Shown: positions 8,766 to 24,076 of the stretch, in pieces | Position numbering within the stretch: the stretch's first letter is position 1 | Layout: the number at the start of each line of letters is the position of its first letter | Notes under the pieces: model-generated | What the model was told of the DNA's origin: nothing | Database searches by the model: none | Seen by the model: the letters and a program-made list of their open reading frames with translations, nothing else | Assembly: GCF_001921205.1 (NCBI RefSeq) | Contig: NZ_MSIE01000008.1 | Span: forward strand, 124,001-188,000 | Reading direction: 5' to 3' | Origin: Actinophytocola xanthii | GTDB taxonomy: Bacteria > Actinomycetota > Actinomycetes > Mycobacteriales > Pseudonocardiaceae | DNA length: 64,000 nucleotides | Program-made: the position numbers and the translations under genes

Positions 8766-9953
8766 TCAGCGGTTCTTCCGGCCTGTGTTCTTCTTGCGGG
8801 ATCGGTCTGCACTCAGACCGGAAACCTTGTCGTCGCCCCCGGTCGCCTTCGCGGCGGAGCCGTTGTCCGCCGCGGTGCCACCATCGGACTTCGCTGCGCC
8901 GGTCTTGGCTGCGCCGGTCTTCGCTGTGCCGGTCTTCGCTGTGCCGGCGGCCGGCTTCGTACCGGGCTTGGTCGTGCGCGGCTTGGCGGTACCGGCGGCC
9001 TTCGCGTTCGGAGCGGGCTTGACGCCGGGCTGCTTGCCGGTCCGGTCGGCGGGCTTGGCCGCGGCGGGCTTCGCGGGACCGTCGGTAGCGGAAGCCGGAC
9101 GCTTCTTCGCCTGCTGCGGGCGCTGACCGGGCTTCGGGGCGAGCGTGTTCCGCTTCTCGACGACGGCGGCCTTCTTGGCCTCCTCCTCGGCGTCGATCTT
9201 CCGGTACACCAGGCGCTGCTGGCCGAGGGTCCAGGTGTTGTTCGCGAGCCAGTAGAGCAGAAGGCCGATCGGGAAGAACAGACCGAAGATCAGCACGCCC
9301 AGCGGGAAGATGTAGAGGGTGAGCTTGTTCATGATCGCGGTCTGCGGGGTGGCGGCCTCCGGGTTCTGCCGCTCGACCGAGTGACGCGCGGTCAGGTGGG
9401 TCAGCACGCTCGCGAGGATCATCAGCGGGATCGACACGATGATGACCGAGGTGCGGTTCGCCCCCAGCGCGGTCAGCTGCGCCTCGGGCTGGGTGATGAA
9501 GTTCGAGAGCCGGGCACCGAAGAGGTTGGCCGCGAGGTAGGAGCTGACGCCGTCGGGACCGAAGAAGTAGTTCTCGTGCGGGCTGTTGCCGAACGAGCGG
9601 AGCACGTGGAACAGACCGATGAACACCGGGATCTGCAGGAGCATCGGCAGGCAGCCGCCGAGCGGGCTGAACCCGTGCTCGCGCTGGAGCTTCTGCATCT
9701 CCTGCGCCTGCCGCTGCCGGTCGTTGGCGTACTTCTTCTGGATCTTCTTGATCTCGGGGGCGAACTCCTGCATCGCCCGCATCGACCGGACCTGCTTCAC
9801 GAACGGCTTGAACATGATCGCGCGCAGGGTGAAGACCAGGAACATGATGCCCAGCACCCAGGAGATGCCGGACGCCTCACCGAACACATGCCCGAAGACC
9901 CAGTGCCAGCACCAGAGGATGAAGGACACGGGGTAGTAGATGAACTCGAGCAC
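8766..9953 (-). CDS. yidC: Membrane protein insertase YidC (Oxa1 family)
   Basis: 395 residues. Five hydrophobic spans in the first ~260 residues, with the insertase core FTLRAIMFKPFVKQ, a cytoplasmic coiled hairpin of Lys/Arg/Gln residues, GCLPMLLQIPVFIGLF and the late spans ASVLTHLTARH and FPIGLLLYWLANNTWTLGQQ. It inserts and folds membrane proteins with or without SecYEG. The last ~120 residues are a Lys/Ala/Pro/Thr-rich disordered tail with a tandem GTAKTGTAKTGAAKTGAAK repeat (DNA repeat around 8890-8950), longer than in many actinobacteria and probably ribosome- or RNA-facing. GTG start at 9953, 4 nt after yidD. Confidence 0.96.
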   Translation of the reverse strand: MLEFIYYPVSFILWCWHWVFGHVFGEASGISWVLGIMFLVFTLRAIMFKPFVKQVRSMRAMQEFAPEIKKIQKKYANDRQRQAQEMQKLQREHGFSPLGGCLPMLLQIPVFIGLFHVLRSFGNSPHENYFFGPDGVSSYLAANLFGARLSNFITQPEAQLTALGANRTSVIIVSIPLMILASVLTHLTARHSVERQNPEAATPQTAIMNKLTLYIFPLGVLIFGLFFPIGLLLYWLANNTWTLGQQRLVYRKIDAEEEAKKAAVVEKRNTLAPKPGQRPQQAKKRPASATDGPAKPAAAKPADRTGKQPGVKPAPNAKAAGTAKPRTTKPGTKPAAGTAKTGTAKTGAAKTGAAKSDGGTAADNGSAAKATGGDDKVSGLSADRSRKKNTGRKNR

Positions 9954-9957
9954 GGAG

Positions 9958-10344
9958 CTACTCCTTGGGGAGGGGGTCGCGAGCCGGGCCTGGCGTTCCG
10001 GTCTCTTCGGTCACGTGGGGATCACGGCGGCGCACACGGCGCGGCGGCACGGGGTCGTAACCACCCGGGTGCCACGGTCCGCAGCGCAGCAGTCGGCGCA
10101 CGGTCAGGTAGAAGCCGCGCAGTGCGCCGTGGGTCGACAACGCCTCGACGGCATAGGCACTGCAGCTGGGCTCGAACCGGCAACTCGGCGGGAGCACCGG
10201 TGAGATCCACGAACGGTAGAAGCCGACCGGTGCCAGCAGTACCTTGGCCGGCAGACTGGGTCGGGGGTGGCGGTCGGTCTCCGCGGGTACCGGGGCGGGC
10301 TCGTCCGTACCGCGCACGACCTCGTCGTCATGCGTGAGGCTCAC
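9958..10344 (-). CDS. yidD: Membrane protein insertion efficiency factor YidD
   Basis: 128 residues. The YidD signature is plain: [28 protein letters not shown] with the conserved cysteines, then [18 protein letters not shown]. YidD assists YidC-dependent insertion at the inner face of the membrane. The GTG at 10344 overlaps the rnpA stop by 4 nt (GTGA), a coupled start; the longer open frame is only the rnpA shadow. The N-terminal ~35 residues are polar and the C-terminal ~25 Arg/Pro-rich. Confidence 0.94.
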   Translation of the reverse strand: MSLTHDDEVVRGTDEPAPVPAETDRHPRPSLPAKVLLAPVGFYRSWISPVLPPSCRFEPSCSAYAVEALSTHGALRGFYLTVRRLLRCGPWHPGGYDPVPPRRVRRRDPHVTEETGTPGPARDPLPKE

Positions 10345-10730
10345 TCCACACCACCAGTGTCCGTACCGGCGAGCCGCAGCTTCCGCAGCGCGGAGTCGAA
10401 GTCGCGCGCGAGCTCGGCGCTCGCCGCCTCCGCCGCGGTTGGCAACGCTCGGACGACCAACGTGCAACCAGGGAGGACGGTTCCCAGCCGATCGCGCACG
10501 ACGTGGCGAAGGCGCCGGGTGACGCGATGCCGCACCACCGAGTTGCCCACTGTCCTGCCGACCACGAAGCCGACCCGAGTCCGCTCCCCGCTTCCGGCCA
10601 CGCCGAGCCGAGCGACCTCCTCAGCCGTGATCGCGTGCACGACGAGCCTGGGCCGGCCGACACGCCGACCCTTCCTGGTCACCAGCCGAAAGTTGTCGCT
10701 ACCGGTCAGCCGAGCGGACGCGGGGAGCAC
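10341..10730 (-). CDS. rnpA: Ribonuclease P protein component
   Basis: 129 residues, the basic protein cofactor of RNase P that helps the RNA subunit mature tRNA 5' ends. The signature is [26 protein letters not shown] (the RNR-type motif), with [20 protein letters not shown] at the N-terminus. GTG start at 10730, 5 nt after rpmH, the near-universal rpmH-rnpA order. It overlaps yidD by 4 nt. Confidence 0.95.
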   Translation of the reverse strand: MLPASARLTGSDNFRLVTRKGRRVGRPRLVVHAITAEEVARLGVAGSGERTRVGFVVGRTVGNSVVRHRVTRRLRHVVRDRLGTVLPGCTLVVRALPTAAEAASAELARDFDSALRKLRLAGTDTGGVE

Positions 10731-10735
10731 GCAAG

Positions 10736-10873
10736 TCAGGCGGAAAGGCGCTTACGACCCTTGCCACGACGAGCCGCGAGGATGGCCCGACCGGCGCGGG
10801 TGCGCATGCGCAGCCGGAACCCGTGGGTCCGCGCCCGGCGGCGGTTGTTCGGCTGGAAAGTACGCTTGCTCAC
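10736..10873 (-). CDS. rpmH: 50S ribosomal protein L34
   Basis: 45 residues, [20 protein letters not shown] then [25 protein letters not shown], the invariant L34 sequence. The GTG at 10873 is preceded by GGGAGA on the bottom strand; the longer reading to 10945 is unconserved. First gene of the leftward run rpmH-rnpA-yidD-yidC-khpB-rsmG, divergent from dnaA. Confidence 0.97.
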   Translation of the reverse strand: MSKRTFQPNNRRRARTHGFRLRMRTRAGRAILAARRGKGRKRLSA

Positions 10874-10965
10874 GGTGGATCTCCCGGTAATGGCTCGCCA
10901 AGTTTCGCTGTCTCCACCGACGGACGGCGCGCAGAGTTCACCCACACCTCTCGGGAGACCTTATG

Positions 10966-10995
10966 AGAGTACGCACCCCCGATCGGGCTGTTCAA
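10966..10995 (-). promoter_or_regulatory. Candidate rpmH promoter
   Basis: On the bottom strand TTGAAC (complement of 10990-10995) and TACTCT (complement of 10966-10971) are separated by 18 bp, a reasonable sigma-70-type -35/-10 pair about 90 nt upstream of the rpmH start. Found by eye; not confirmed. Confidence 0.4.
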
Positions 10996-11321
10996 TCGGG
11001 GTCGCTCAACCGCAGATCAACAGCCCGTTCAACGACACGCCGCGTGCGGTTGAATCCTTGCCCACGACCACATCTTGTGGCATGGCTCGGCGCTTGTTAG
11101 CGTGCGGTCTCCTGGTTGGGCCAGAGGGGAGTGGGAGCCCTGCTGCGCCGCACAGAGTGGACGATCCAGCGGTGGGGTTGCTGCTGCGGTCCGTTGTGCC
11201 TTCGTGCACAGTTGTGGACAACCCTGTGGATGCCGCCCGTGCAGAATTGACGGGCCGCTCTGCGGTCGTACAGCAAGGGGTTGGTCGTGAACGAGGCCAG
11301 CGAGGGGAGGGGAGCTCATAG
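10996..11321. promoter_or_regulatory. rpmH-dnaA intergenic region with DnaA box
   Basis: The non-coding gap between the divergent rpmH and dnaA genes. It holds one perfect DnaA box, TGTGGACAA (11213-11221), and a degenerate neighbour TGTGGATGC (11225-11233), about 90-110 nt upstream of dnaA. This is the usual place for DnaA to autoregulate its own gene. A GGGGAGGGG-rich ribosome site precedes the dnaA GTG. No gene is credible in this gap. Confidence 0.75.
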
Positions 11322-12878
11322 GTGTCCGAGCAGCAGGTGAACCTGGGTGTGGTGTGGGAACAGGTCGTCCGGGAGCTGTCCGCCGGCACCCTTTCTCCCC
11401 AGCAGCGAGCGTGGATGCGGGTGACGCGGCCGATCGGGTTGCTCGACGGCACCGCGCTCCTCGCCGCACCGAGTGACTTCGCCAAGGACGCGATCGAACG
11501 CGCGCTGCGCGAACCGATCACCGACGCGCTGTCCCGCCGCCTGGGGTGGGCGGTGTCCCTGGCCGTGAAGGTGGACACGGTCACCCCCGCGGTGACGGCC
11601 ACCCCGGCGGTTCCGGCTCCCCCACCGCCCCTGCCCGGCACCGGCGACCCGATCGTCGACGGCCGCCCGATCCTTCCGCCGATCGGCGCCCCCGAGCACG
11701 GCGGCGAGGTCGACGGCGACAGCGACGAGGTGGACGAGGAGGGGGACGCCCTGGCGACGGTGCACGAGATCTGGCCCACGTTCGCCAGCGGCCAGCCGGC
11801 GAGCGGGCAGCCCTTCACGGCGCCGGCCCAGCCGCAGACCTCGAAGACCCGCCTGAACGAGAAGTACACGTTCGACACGTTCGTGATCGGCGCGTCCAAC
11901 CGCTTCGCCCACGCCGCGGCGGTGGCGGTCGCCGAGGCGCCGGCGCGTGCGTACAACCCGCTGTTCATCTGGGGCGAGTCCGGGTTGGGCAAGACCCACC
12001 TGTTGCACGCGGTCGGCCACTACGCGCAGCGTCTGTTCCCGGGGATGCGGGTGCGCTACGTGTCGACCGAGGAGTTCACCAACGACTTCATCAACTCGCT
12101 GCGCGACGACCGCAAGGTGGCGTTCCAGCGGCGGTACCGCGACATCGACATCCTGCTGGTGGACGACATCCAGTTCCTGGAGGGCAAGGAAGGAACCCAG
12201 GAGGAGTTCTTCCACACGTTCAACACGCTGCACAACGCGAACAAGCAGATCGTGGTGTCCTCGGACCGACCGCCCAAGCGCCTGGAGACTCTGGAGGACC
12301 GCCTCCGCACGCGGTTCGAGTGGGGCCTGATCACCGACATCCAGCCCCCCGAGCTCGAGACCCGGATCGCGATCCTGCGGAAGAAGGCGGCCCAGGACCG
12401 GCTGGCGGCCCCGGCGGAGGTCCTCGAGTTCATCGCGGCACGCATCGAGCACAACATCCGGGAGCTGGAGGGTGCGCTGATCCGGGTGACCGCGTTCGCG
12501 TCGCTGAACCAGCAACCGGTCGACCTGGGCCTGGCCGAGATCGTGCTGCGCGACCTGATCCCCGACTCGCAGGTGCCGGAGATCAGCTCCACCACGATCA
12601 TGGCCGTGACGGCGGAGTTCTTCTCAGTATCTCTTGACGACCTCTGCGGGCCGGGCAAGACCAAGGCCCTCGCCCAGGCCCGCCAGATCTCGATGTACCT
12701 CTGCCGCGAGCTGACCGACCTCTCCCTCCCCAAGATCGGCCAGACCTTCGGCGGCCGCGACCACACGACGGTCATGCATGCCGAGAAGAAGATCCGCAAG
12801 GAGATGGCAGAGCGACGGCGCGTGTACGACCAGGTGCAGGAGCTGACCTCCCGCATCAAGCAACGCGCCCGCGGCTGA
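11322..12878 (+). CDS. dnaA: Chromosomal replication initiator DnaA
   Basis: 518 residues in the four-domain order: an N-terminal DnaB-interaction domain (1-~85), a Pro/acidic linker (~86-175) longer than in E. coli as usual for actinobacteria, an AAA+ ATPase (Walker A GESGLGKT at 218-225, Walker [10 protein letters not shown], sensor region LRTRFEWGL) and the C-terminal DnaA-box-binding domain with [11 protein letters not shown]. It opens oriC with ATP. The GTG at 11322 follows GAGGGGAGGGG. The adjacent 984-bp gap downstream is the origin candidate. Confidence 0.98.
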   Translation: MSEQQVNLGVVWEQVVRELSAGTLSPQQRAWMRVTRPIGLLDGTALLAAPSDFAKDAIERALREPITDALSRRLGWAVSLAVKVDTVTPAVTATPAVPAPPPPLPGTGDPIVDGRPILPPIGAPEHGGEVDGDSDEVDEEGDALATVHEIWPTFASGQPASGQPFTAPAQPQTSKTRLNEKYTFDTFVIGASNRFAHAAAVAVAEAPARAYNPLFIWGESGLGKTHLLHAVGHYAQRLFPGMRVRYVSTEEFTNDFINSLRDDRKVAFQRRYRDIDILLVDDIQFLEGKEGTQEEFFHTFNTLHNANKQIVVSSDRPPKRLETLEDRLRTRFEWGLITDIQPPELETRIAILRKKAAQDRLAAPAEVLEFIAARIEHNIRELEGALIRVTAFASLNQQPVDLGLAEIVLRDLIPDSQVPEISSTTIMAVTAEFFSVSLDDLCGPGKTKALAQARQISMYLCRELTDLSLPKIGQTFGGRDHTTVMHAEKKIRKEMAERRRVYDQVQELTSRIKQRARG

Positions 12879-13201
12879 CCCTCACCGCGTCACCCCTATA
12901 AGTACTGTCGCCGAGCGGTACCCACCCGCCTGGGGACCCGGTGCATGCGCCGCGCGAAGTACCTGTCCCGCCGCTGTTCCTTGTTGTCGAGCGGTGCCCA
13001 CCCCCGCTCTGCACCCGGGCCACGTCCTCACGGCGCCCGCCGGTCACCTCACAGGTCGCAGTTCCCGGCGATGCTCGTGGTGCTCGGCAGGCGGATCTTC
13101 TCGCCGGCCATCCCGATCGCTCCGGGCATCCCCTCGCTTCCGGCGGATGCCCCCGCGCGCCGCCGCGCACTGCCCCGTGCGCGAGCCCGCTTGTCTCGGC
13201 C

Positions 13202-13243
13202 CACTCGACCCGGCCCACTCAACCCGGCTCACTCAACCCGGCC
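13202..13243. repeat. Three tandem 14-bp repeats in oriC
   Basis: CACTCRACCCGGCY repeated three times head to tail without spacers (13202-13215, 13216-13229, 13230-13243), copies differing only at the R and Y positions. It lies about 270 bp left of the perfect DnaA box. The unit is not a DnaA box. It resembles an iteron in layout, but no binding protein is known to me. Confidence 0.85.
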
Positions 13244-13341
13244 CGCCGCGCCTCCCGCCCGGCCGCCCGCCACTCCGATCCACTGCCCGCCCCCACCTCT
13301 TGCCGCCGTCAGCCCGTCAGAACGCGTCGTCCATCCACCCG

Positions 13342-13634
13342 TCGTCCACACGCTCACCCGGCCCAACTCCTGGCCTCCCCAAGCCACCCACCGCCCCCGA
13401 AAACCCCGCTGTCACCCCGAAAGGGGACAAAATCGCCCCCAACCCTGTGTATGACTTGGGTACGCCCGGGTACCCGGCTGGGGAGTCTGCTGTGTGCAAC
13501 TGTGGGTGAACTGTGGACAACCCTGACCGCCTCTCGGTCCATCCACGGGCACCCCGAGTTGTCCACGGGCCGCGCATGAGGTTCATCCACATCCCGCCGC
13601 CCGCCGCGACGTGCGCGGACGAGAAGTATCCACA
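13342..13634. promoter_or_regulatory. DnaA-box cluster in oriC
   Basis: Against TTRTCCACA: TCGTCCACA at 13342 (8/9), TGTGGACAA at 13512-13520 (perfect, bottom strand), TTGTCCACG at 13559-13567 (8/9), TCATCCACA at 13583-13591 (8/9) and GTATCCACA at 13626-13634 (8/9). Both orientations occur. The cluster ends immediately left of the AT-richer segment. Confidence 0.75.
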
Positions 13635-13659
13635 CAACCCACAGCCCCTATCACTACGG

Positions 13660-13700
13660 CTGTTTTTCTCTCTTTCAAGGGATTCACAAAGCAAAAACAG
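13660..13700. repeat. A/T-rich inverted repeat next to the DnaA boxes
   Basis: CTGTTTTT (13660-13667) and AAAAACAG (13693-13700) form a perfect 8-bp inverted repeat with a 25-nt spacer, in the most AT-rich stretch of the origin candidate and ~160 bp upstream of dnaN. It could be the unwinding element or the dnaN promoter region. Confidence 0.6.
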
Positions 13701-13862
13701 GGGCCGCGAGTCGAGCGAGCCGAGGCGCTCGAGCAGGAGGTCGCGCAGCCAGCCCCGAGTACCGCCCTCGTCCGGCAAGCCGTACGGTGGCGGTCTACGA
13801 GAGTTCGCTCGAGTGAGATCCCGCGCACTCGCGGCTCCTCCTCGTGTCTGGAAAGGACAGTC

Positions 13863-14996
13863 ATGAAGATCCGCGTCGAGCGCGACGGTCTCGCCGACGC
13901 CGTCGCCTGGGTGGCTCGTTCGTTGCCGTCCCGTCCGCCGGTCCCGGTACTCGGCGGGATCCTGCTGGACACCGGCAACTCGGATGCGCTGACCATCTCC
14001 GGATTCGACTACGAGGTCTCCGCGACGGTGGGTGTCGCCGCGACCGTGGCCGACGGTGGGCGGACCCTCGTCTCCGGTCGGTTGCTCGCGGACATCACCA
14101 AGGCCCTCCCGGCCCAACCCGTTGAGATCATGGTCGACGGCGCACGCGTCTCGATCACCTGCGGCAGCGCGAAGTTCAGCCTGCCCACGATGCCGGTCGA
14201 GGACTACCCCCAGCTTCCGGCGATGCCACCCCGAGCGGGCGAGCTCACCGGCGAGGTGTTCGGCCTCGCGGTCAGCCAGGTCGCCGTCGCCGCCGGCAAG
14301 GACGACACCCTGCCGATGCTCACCGGCGTGCGGGTCGAGATCAACGGCGACACGCTCACGCTCGTCGCCACCGACCGCTTCCGCCTCGCGATGCGCGAGT
14401 TCACCTGGCAGCCCGACGGCAGCCTGGCCCACGCCGGCGACGTCGCCGTGCTCGTGCCGGCCCGCACCCTGGCCGAGGCAGCGAAGGCACTCGGCACCGC
14501 CGGCGCCACCGTCGAGCTCGCGCTCGCTCCCGGTGACGGCCTGATCGGTCTGTCCGGCAACGGCCGGCGCACCACCAGCCGCCTCCTCGACACCGAGTTC
14601 CCGCGGTACCGCCAGCTGCTGCCGAGCGACCAGACCTCGACCGCGATCATCGACGTCGCCCCGCTCGTCGAGGCGATCAAACGCGTGTCGTTGGTCGCCG
14701 AGCGTGGTACCCAGGTTCGGCTCGAGTTCGGGGAGAACGGGCTGCGGCTTTCCGCCGGTGGCGACGACGAGGGGAGCGCGGAGGAGGAGCTCGCGGTGGA
14801 GTACACCGGCGAGCCGGTCACCATCGCGTTCAACCCGTCGTTCCTCCAGGAGGGACTCGGCGCGCTGCATGCCGAGCGGGCCGAGCTGTCGTTCACCACG
14901 CCGAGCCGGCCGGCCCTCATCAAGCCGGTCGACGACGAGGGCAACGTGGTCGCCGGGTACCTGCATCTGCTGATGCCCGTGCGCCTGCCCGGCTGA
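13863..14996 (+). CDS. dnaN: DNA polymerase III beta sliding clamp
   Basis: 377 residues, the ring-shaped processivity clamp with three repeated clamp domains. Recognisable: [35 protein letters not shown] at the start, [39 protein letters not shown] and the C-terminal [12 protein letters not shown]. The ATG at 13863 follows GGAAAGGA; the longer open frame reaches into oriC and is rejected. Followed after 17 nt by gnd. Confidence 0.98.
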   Translation: MKIRVERDGLADAVAWVARSLPSRPPVPVLGGILLDTGNSDALTISGFDYEVSATVGVAATVADGGRTLVSGRLLADITKALPAQPVEIMVDGARVSITCGSAKFSLPTMPVEDYPQLPAMPPRAGELTGEVFGLAVSQVAVAAGKDDTLPMLTGVRVEINGDTLTLVATDRFRLAMREFTWQPDGSLAHAGDVAVLVPARTLAEAAKALGTAGATVELALAPGDGLIGLSGNGRRTTSRLLDTEFPRYRQLLPSDQTSTAIIDVAPLVEAIKRVSLVAERGTQVRLEFGENGLRLSAGGDDEGSAEEELAVEYTGEPVTIAFNPSFLQEGLGALHAERAELSFTTPSRPALIKPVDDEGNVVAGYLHLLMPVRLPG

Positions 14997-15013
14997 TAAC
15001 GGAGGAACGCCCA

Positions 15014-15940
15014 GTGTCAAGCAAGGTCCAGCTCGGTCTCGTCGGTCTCGGCAAGATGGGCTTCAACATGCGGGACCGGATTCGCGCGGCCGGTCACGAG
15101 GTGGTGGGCTACGACCGCAACCCGGACGTCACCGACGTCGGGTCGCTGACCGAGCTGGTGGAGCGGCTCGAGGCGCCGCGGGTCGTGTGGGTCATGGTGC
15201 CGGCCGGAGATCCGACCCGACAGACGATCGCCGAGCTCTCGGATCTGCTCAGCGAGGGTGATCTGGTGATCGACGGCGGCAACTCCCGTTTCACCGACGA
15301 CAAGATCAACTCCGAGCTGCTCGACAGCAAGGGCGTCGGCTACCTCGACTGCGGCGTCTCCGGCGGGGTGTGGGGCAAGGAGAACGGCTACGCCCTCATG
15401 GTCGGCGGCTCCGCCGAGCACGTCGAGCGGGCGATGCCGATCTTCGACGCGCTGCGTCCAGAGGGGCCGCGCGAGGAGGGCTTCGCCCACGCCGGTCCGG
15501 TCGGCGCCGGCCACTACGCGAAGATGATTCACAACGGCATCGAGTACGGGCTCATGCAGGCCTACGCCGAGGGTTTCGAGCTGCTCGAGGCGGCCAAGGT
15601 CATCGAGGACGTGCCGTCGGTGATCAAGGCCTGGCAGCGTGGCACGGTCGTCCGGTCCTGGCTGCTCGACCTCCTGGTCCGCGCGCTCGACTCCGATCCC
15701 GAGCTCGACGACCTGCGTGGTTACGTCGAGGACTCCGGCGAGGGCCGCTGGACCGTGGAGGAGGCTATCAACCTCGCCGTGCCCGCGCCGGTGATCTCCG
15801 CCGCGTTGTTCTCCCGGTTCCGCTCCCGTCAGGAGGACTCGCCGGCAATGCGCGCGGTGGCCTCGCTCCGCAACCAGTTCGGTGGGCACGCCGTGATCCA
15901 CGCCGGGCCGTCCTCGGGTGCGGGCAGCACCCAGGGCTGA
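15014..15940 (+). CDS. gnd: 6-phosphogluconate dehydrogenase, decarboxylating, short (GndA-like) type
   Basis: 308 residues. It converts 6-phosphogluconate to ribulose 5-phosphate in the oxidative pentose phosphate pathway. The N-terminal Rossmann motif is [12 protein letters not shown]; the substrate site has [29 protein letters not shown] and the catalytic lysine in [19 protein letters not shown]. It is the short, ~300-residue class rather than the ~470-residue class, and these are often NAD-preferring. GTG at 15014 after GGAGG. The dnaN-gnd-recF order is common in actinobacteria; a direct replication link is not known. Confidence 0.94.
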   Translation: MSSKVQLGLVGLGKMGFNMRDRIRAAGHEVVGYDRNPDVTDVGSLTELVERLEAPRVVWVMVPAGDPTRQTIAELSDLLSEGDLVIDGGNSRFTDDKINSELLDSKGVGYLDCGVSGGVWGKENGYALMVGGSAEHVERAMPIFDALRPEGPREEGFAHAGPVGAGHYAKMIHNGIEYGLMQAYAEGFELLEAAKVIEDVPSVIKAWQRGTVVRSWLLDLLVRALDSDPELDDLRGYVEDSGEGRWTVEEAINLAVPAPVISAALFSRFRSRQEDSPAMRAVASLRNQFGGHAVIHAGPSSGAGSTQG

Positions 15941-15942
15941 CG

Positions 15943-17083
15943 GTGCGGGTCAGGCACCTCCAGGTCACCGACTTCCGTTCCTGGGAGCACGCCGACCTGG
16001 AGCTGGAGCCCGGTGCGAACGTTCTCGTCGGGCGCAACGGCCAGGGCAAGACCAACCTCGTCGAGGCGGTGGGGTACGCGGCAACGCTCGGCTCGCACCG
16101 CGTCGCGGTGGATCTGCCGCTGATCCGGCACGGCTGCCCCCGGGCGATCGTGCGCCTCGCTGTGGTCAACGAGGGGCGCGAGCTGACGATCGAGCTGGAG
16201 ATAACGGCGGGGAAGGCCAACCGGGCCAGGGTCAACCGCGCCCCAGTCCCCAAGACGCGCGACGTGCTGGGGATCCTGCGCACCGTGCTGTTCGCACCCG
16301 AGGACCTGGCGCTGGTCCGCGGCGACCCCGGCGAGCGGCGCCGGTTCCTCGACGAGCTGCTGGTCTTACGCGCGCCGCGGTACGCGGGCGTGCGCGCGGA
16401 CTACGAGCGGGTACTGCGGCAGCGCAACGCCCTGTTGAAGTCCTCCGGCCATGCCCGCCGAGCCGGGGCGAAGGGGGACATCGGCACGCTCGACGTGTGG
16501 GACGGTCACCTCGCGCGGCACGGTGCCGAGCTGCTCGGCGCCCGTCTGGACCTCGTCGCCGACCTCGCCGACCACGTGACCAGCGCCTACGCCGGGGTCG
16601 CGCCCGAGTCCCGGCCGGCGCGGATTCGCTACCGGTCCGGGATCGGCGACTCGTTCCCGCCCGACTACGGCACTCCCGGCTCCCGGGCCGACCGTGAGGT
16701 GCTGCAGGACGCCCTGCTCGCGGCGATGGTGGCCGGCCGCGACGCCGAGCTCGAACGCGGGGTGAGCCTGGTCGGCCCGCACCGCGACGAGCTCGAGCTG
16801 ACCCTCGCCGACTTCGCCGCCAAGGGGTACGCGAGCCACGGCGAGTCGTGGTCCTTCGCACTCGCGCTGCGACTGGGCTCCTACGAACTGCTGCGGTCCG
16901 ACGGGAACGAGCCGGTGCTCGTGCTCGACGACGTGTTCGCCGAGCTGGACCGTCGTCGTCGCGCGCGACTCGCCGAAGTGGCTTCGAACGCCGAACAGGT
17001 CCTCGTGACCGCGGCGGTGGAGGAGGATGTCCCGGACGAGCTCGCCGGGGCGCGCTTCGTCGTGTCCAACGGGGAGGTGTCGC

Positions 17084-17100
<17 letters not shown>
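15943..17100 (+). CDS. recF: DNA replication and repair protein RecF
   Basis: 385-residue SMC-like ATPase that loads RecA at gapped DNA. Walker A is GRNGQGKT (30-37), the signature region is [11 protein letters not shown]-like ([13 protein letters not shown]), and Walker B is [16 protein letters not shown] at 15943, only 2 nt after the gnd stop and with no separate ribosome site, so it is probably translated by coupling. The 3' end overlaps dciA by 17 nt. Confidence 0.96.
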
Positions 17101-19953
<2,853 letters not shown>

Positions 19954-20449
19954 CCAACGCCGTGCGCCGAGCCCACCACCACCCCGCCGCGGCGGGGCGC
20001 TCGCGCCCGGCTCCACACCTCCATCCACACCCCATCCACACCCGCCCCTCCGTCCCGACCAGCCTGTACGTCAAGTTGTCCACAACTGGTCCAGTTGTCC
20101 ACAGTCGACCCCCTTCACCCCCCACACCACCCCCAACCCCGATAAACTGGCACGGCGGGACGCCCCCGGGAACGGGTGGGGGGTGGGCATCGTGCGTACG
20201 CGCGCGAAGACCGTCGGAGCGTTCGGCGCAGGGGGGTGGTGCGGCCTCCCCGGGCCACCGCGGGTCGCGGTTCGCGGCGCGTGGGATGTGTCTGGGCGCG
20301 GTGGGTCGGAGGGCGGAAAGCGCTGTTCAGACCTGTGCTCCCGGACGGCTCAGCCAGCCTTGCACAGCGGTCCTGACCAGCACAGATAGACTGCATTGGT
20401 TACCAGCGAATCCTCGATCGCGCTGGCCTGCGGAAGGAAGCTTCACGCC
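19954..20449. other. gyrB-gyrA intergenic region
   Basis: 496 bp without a credible gene. It is C-rich at the left and holds two perfect same-strand DnaA boxes with a palindrome at 20076-20103. Candidate gyrA promoter elements: near 20386-20391 ATAGAC precedes the GGAAGGAAG ribosome site (20431-20439), but I cannot fix a -35 box. mycobacterial gyrB and gyrA lie almost together, so the width here is notable. Confidence 0.7.
20076..20103 (+). promoter_or_regulatory. Two perfect DnaA boxes with a central palindrome, upstream of gyrA
   Basis: TTGTCCACA at 20076-20084 and again at 20095-20103, same strand, starts 19 bp apart. Between and overlapping them ACAACTGG-T-CCAGTTGT (20082-20098) is a perfect 8+8 palindrome. 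The arrangement could let DnaA, or another dimeric protein, bind upstream of gyrA. Confidence 0.75.
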
Positions 20450-23068
<2,619 letters not shown>

Positions 23069-23092
23069 GCCGCGAAGACGTAGGGGATTCCC

Positions 23093-24019
23093 GTGACACC
23101 ACCCGAGAAGTCCGGCAGCACCGGTCAGAACCCGGAGCGAGAGCCGGAACGCCCGTCCGGCGTCGCTACCGACGGCCAGGCGAAGTCGGTCGAGCAGGAG
23201 ACCGGTGGGAGTGGCGGGGCGAACGGTGAGCAGGGCAAACCGGCCGGGGACCCGCCGACCACCCGCCTCACCAGCGACGATCTCGAGGTGGGGCCGGGCA
23301 CCCCGCCCCCGTGGCAGCGGGGCCCGAGCGAGCCCGCGAAGCCGGCATCGTCCGGCCAGCCGGTTCAGGCGCAGTCCTCGCCGGCCCAGGCGGGGCACCA
23401 GACCATGCCGGTCAGCCCGAGCACCGGGCCGGGGGAGACCACCGTGCAGGTCGAGCGGCCGGTGCTCACCGGTGCGGCGGCCGCCCGCCTGTTCTCCGAC
23501 AGCGTTCCGACGGCCAGCAGCCTCCCCGGCGCCGGCGGGCAGAACCGGACCACCGTCCATCTCGACGCCAGCAACCCGTCCACCGGGCCGCTGCGCATCG
23601 GGGCCGGTGCCACCCCCAGTGCCCTCCGCCGACCCGGCCGCGGCCCACGCCGAGCCAACCTCCAGATCAAGCGGTTCGACCCGTGGTCGGTGCTGAAGCT
23701 GTCGCTCGTGCTGTCGGTGGCGTTGTTCTTCGTATGGCTGGTCGCCGTCGGGGTGCTCTACGCCGTCCTCGGCGGAATGGGCGTCTGGGACAAGCTCAAC
23801 GGCATCTCCAGCGACTTCCTCCAGATCTCCGACGACGGCGGCGCCGCGGGCAACTCGGAACCATTGATCAGCGCGGGGCGCGTGTTCGGCATCGCGGCCA
23901 TCATCGGGGCGGTGAACATCGTCCTGTTCAGCGCGCTGGCCACGGTGGGAGCGTTCATCTACAACGTTTCCGCCGATCTCGCCGGGGGTCTCGAGGTCAC
24001 CCTCGCGGAACGGGAGTAA
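23093..24019 (+). CDS. DUF3566 membrane protein (Rv0007-like)
   Basis: 308 residues. The first ~190 are Pro/Ser/Gly-rich and disordered; the C-terminal ~115 are the conserved DUF3566 part: [49 protein letters not shown] (first membrane span), FLQISDD, then a second span [41 protein letters not shown]. Found right after gyrA across actinobacteria (Mycobacterium Rv0007); function unknown. GTG at 23093. Probably in the gyrA transcript, ending just before tRNA-Ile. Confidence 0.9.
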   Translation: MTPPEKSGSTGQNPEREPERPSGVATDGQAKSVEQETGGSGGANGEQGKPAGDPPTTRLTSDDLEVGPGTPPPWQRGPSEPAKPASSGQPVQAQSSPAQAGHQTMPVSPSTGPGETTVQVERPVLTGAAAARLFSDSVPTASSLPGAGGQNRTTVHLDASNPSTGPLRIGAGATPSALRRPGRGPRRANLQIKRFDPWSVLKLSLVLSVALFFVWLVAVGVLYAVLGGMGVWDKLNGISSDFLQISDDGGAAGNSEPLISAGRVFGIAAIIGAVNIVLFSALATVGAFIYNVSADLAGGLEVTLAERE

Positions 24020-24076
24020 CGGGGTACTGGTGTGCGACCCGCGACCACGGTGCGATAGTCTCGTCTCGCTGGTCGA

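Larger units (their letters stand above)
12879..13862. other. oriC: dnaA-dnaN intergenic region: chromosomal origin oriC candidate
   Basis: 984 bp without a credible gene; the open frames here are Pro/Arg/Ser-rich with no recognisable sequence. In actinobacteria oriC lies between dnaA and dnaN. The right part holds a group of DnaA boxes (one perfect, at least four with one mismatch, 13342-13634) and then an AT-richer stretch with runs of T and A (about 13645-13705) that could be the unwinding element. The middle (13200-13440) is strongly pyrimidine-biased on the top strand and contains a 3 x 14-bp direct repeat. All functional parts are inferred from position and motifs. Confidence 0.88.

Noticed and set aside
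12941-13579. Open frames of 120-210 codons in the dnaA-dnaN gap
   Set aside because: They are Pro/Arg/Ser-rich products of C-rich DNA, overlap in all frames, have no recognisable domain and lie in the oriC candidate with its DnaA boxes.
13317-15020. Long bottom-strand frame (567 codons) over dnaN and oriC
   Set aside because: It is a shadow of dnaN in high-GC DNA; dnaN on the top strand has clear homology and a ribosome site.
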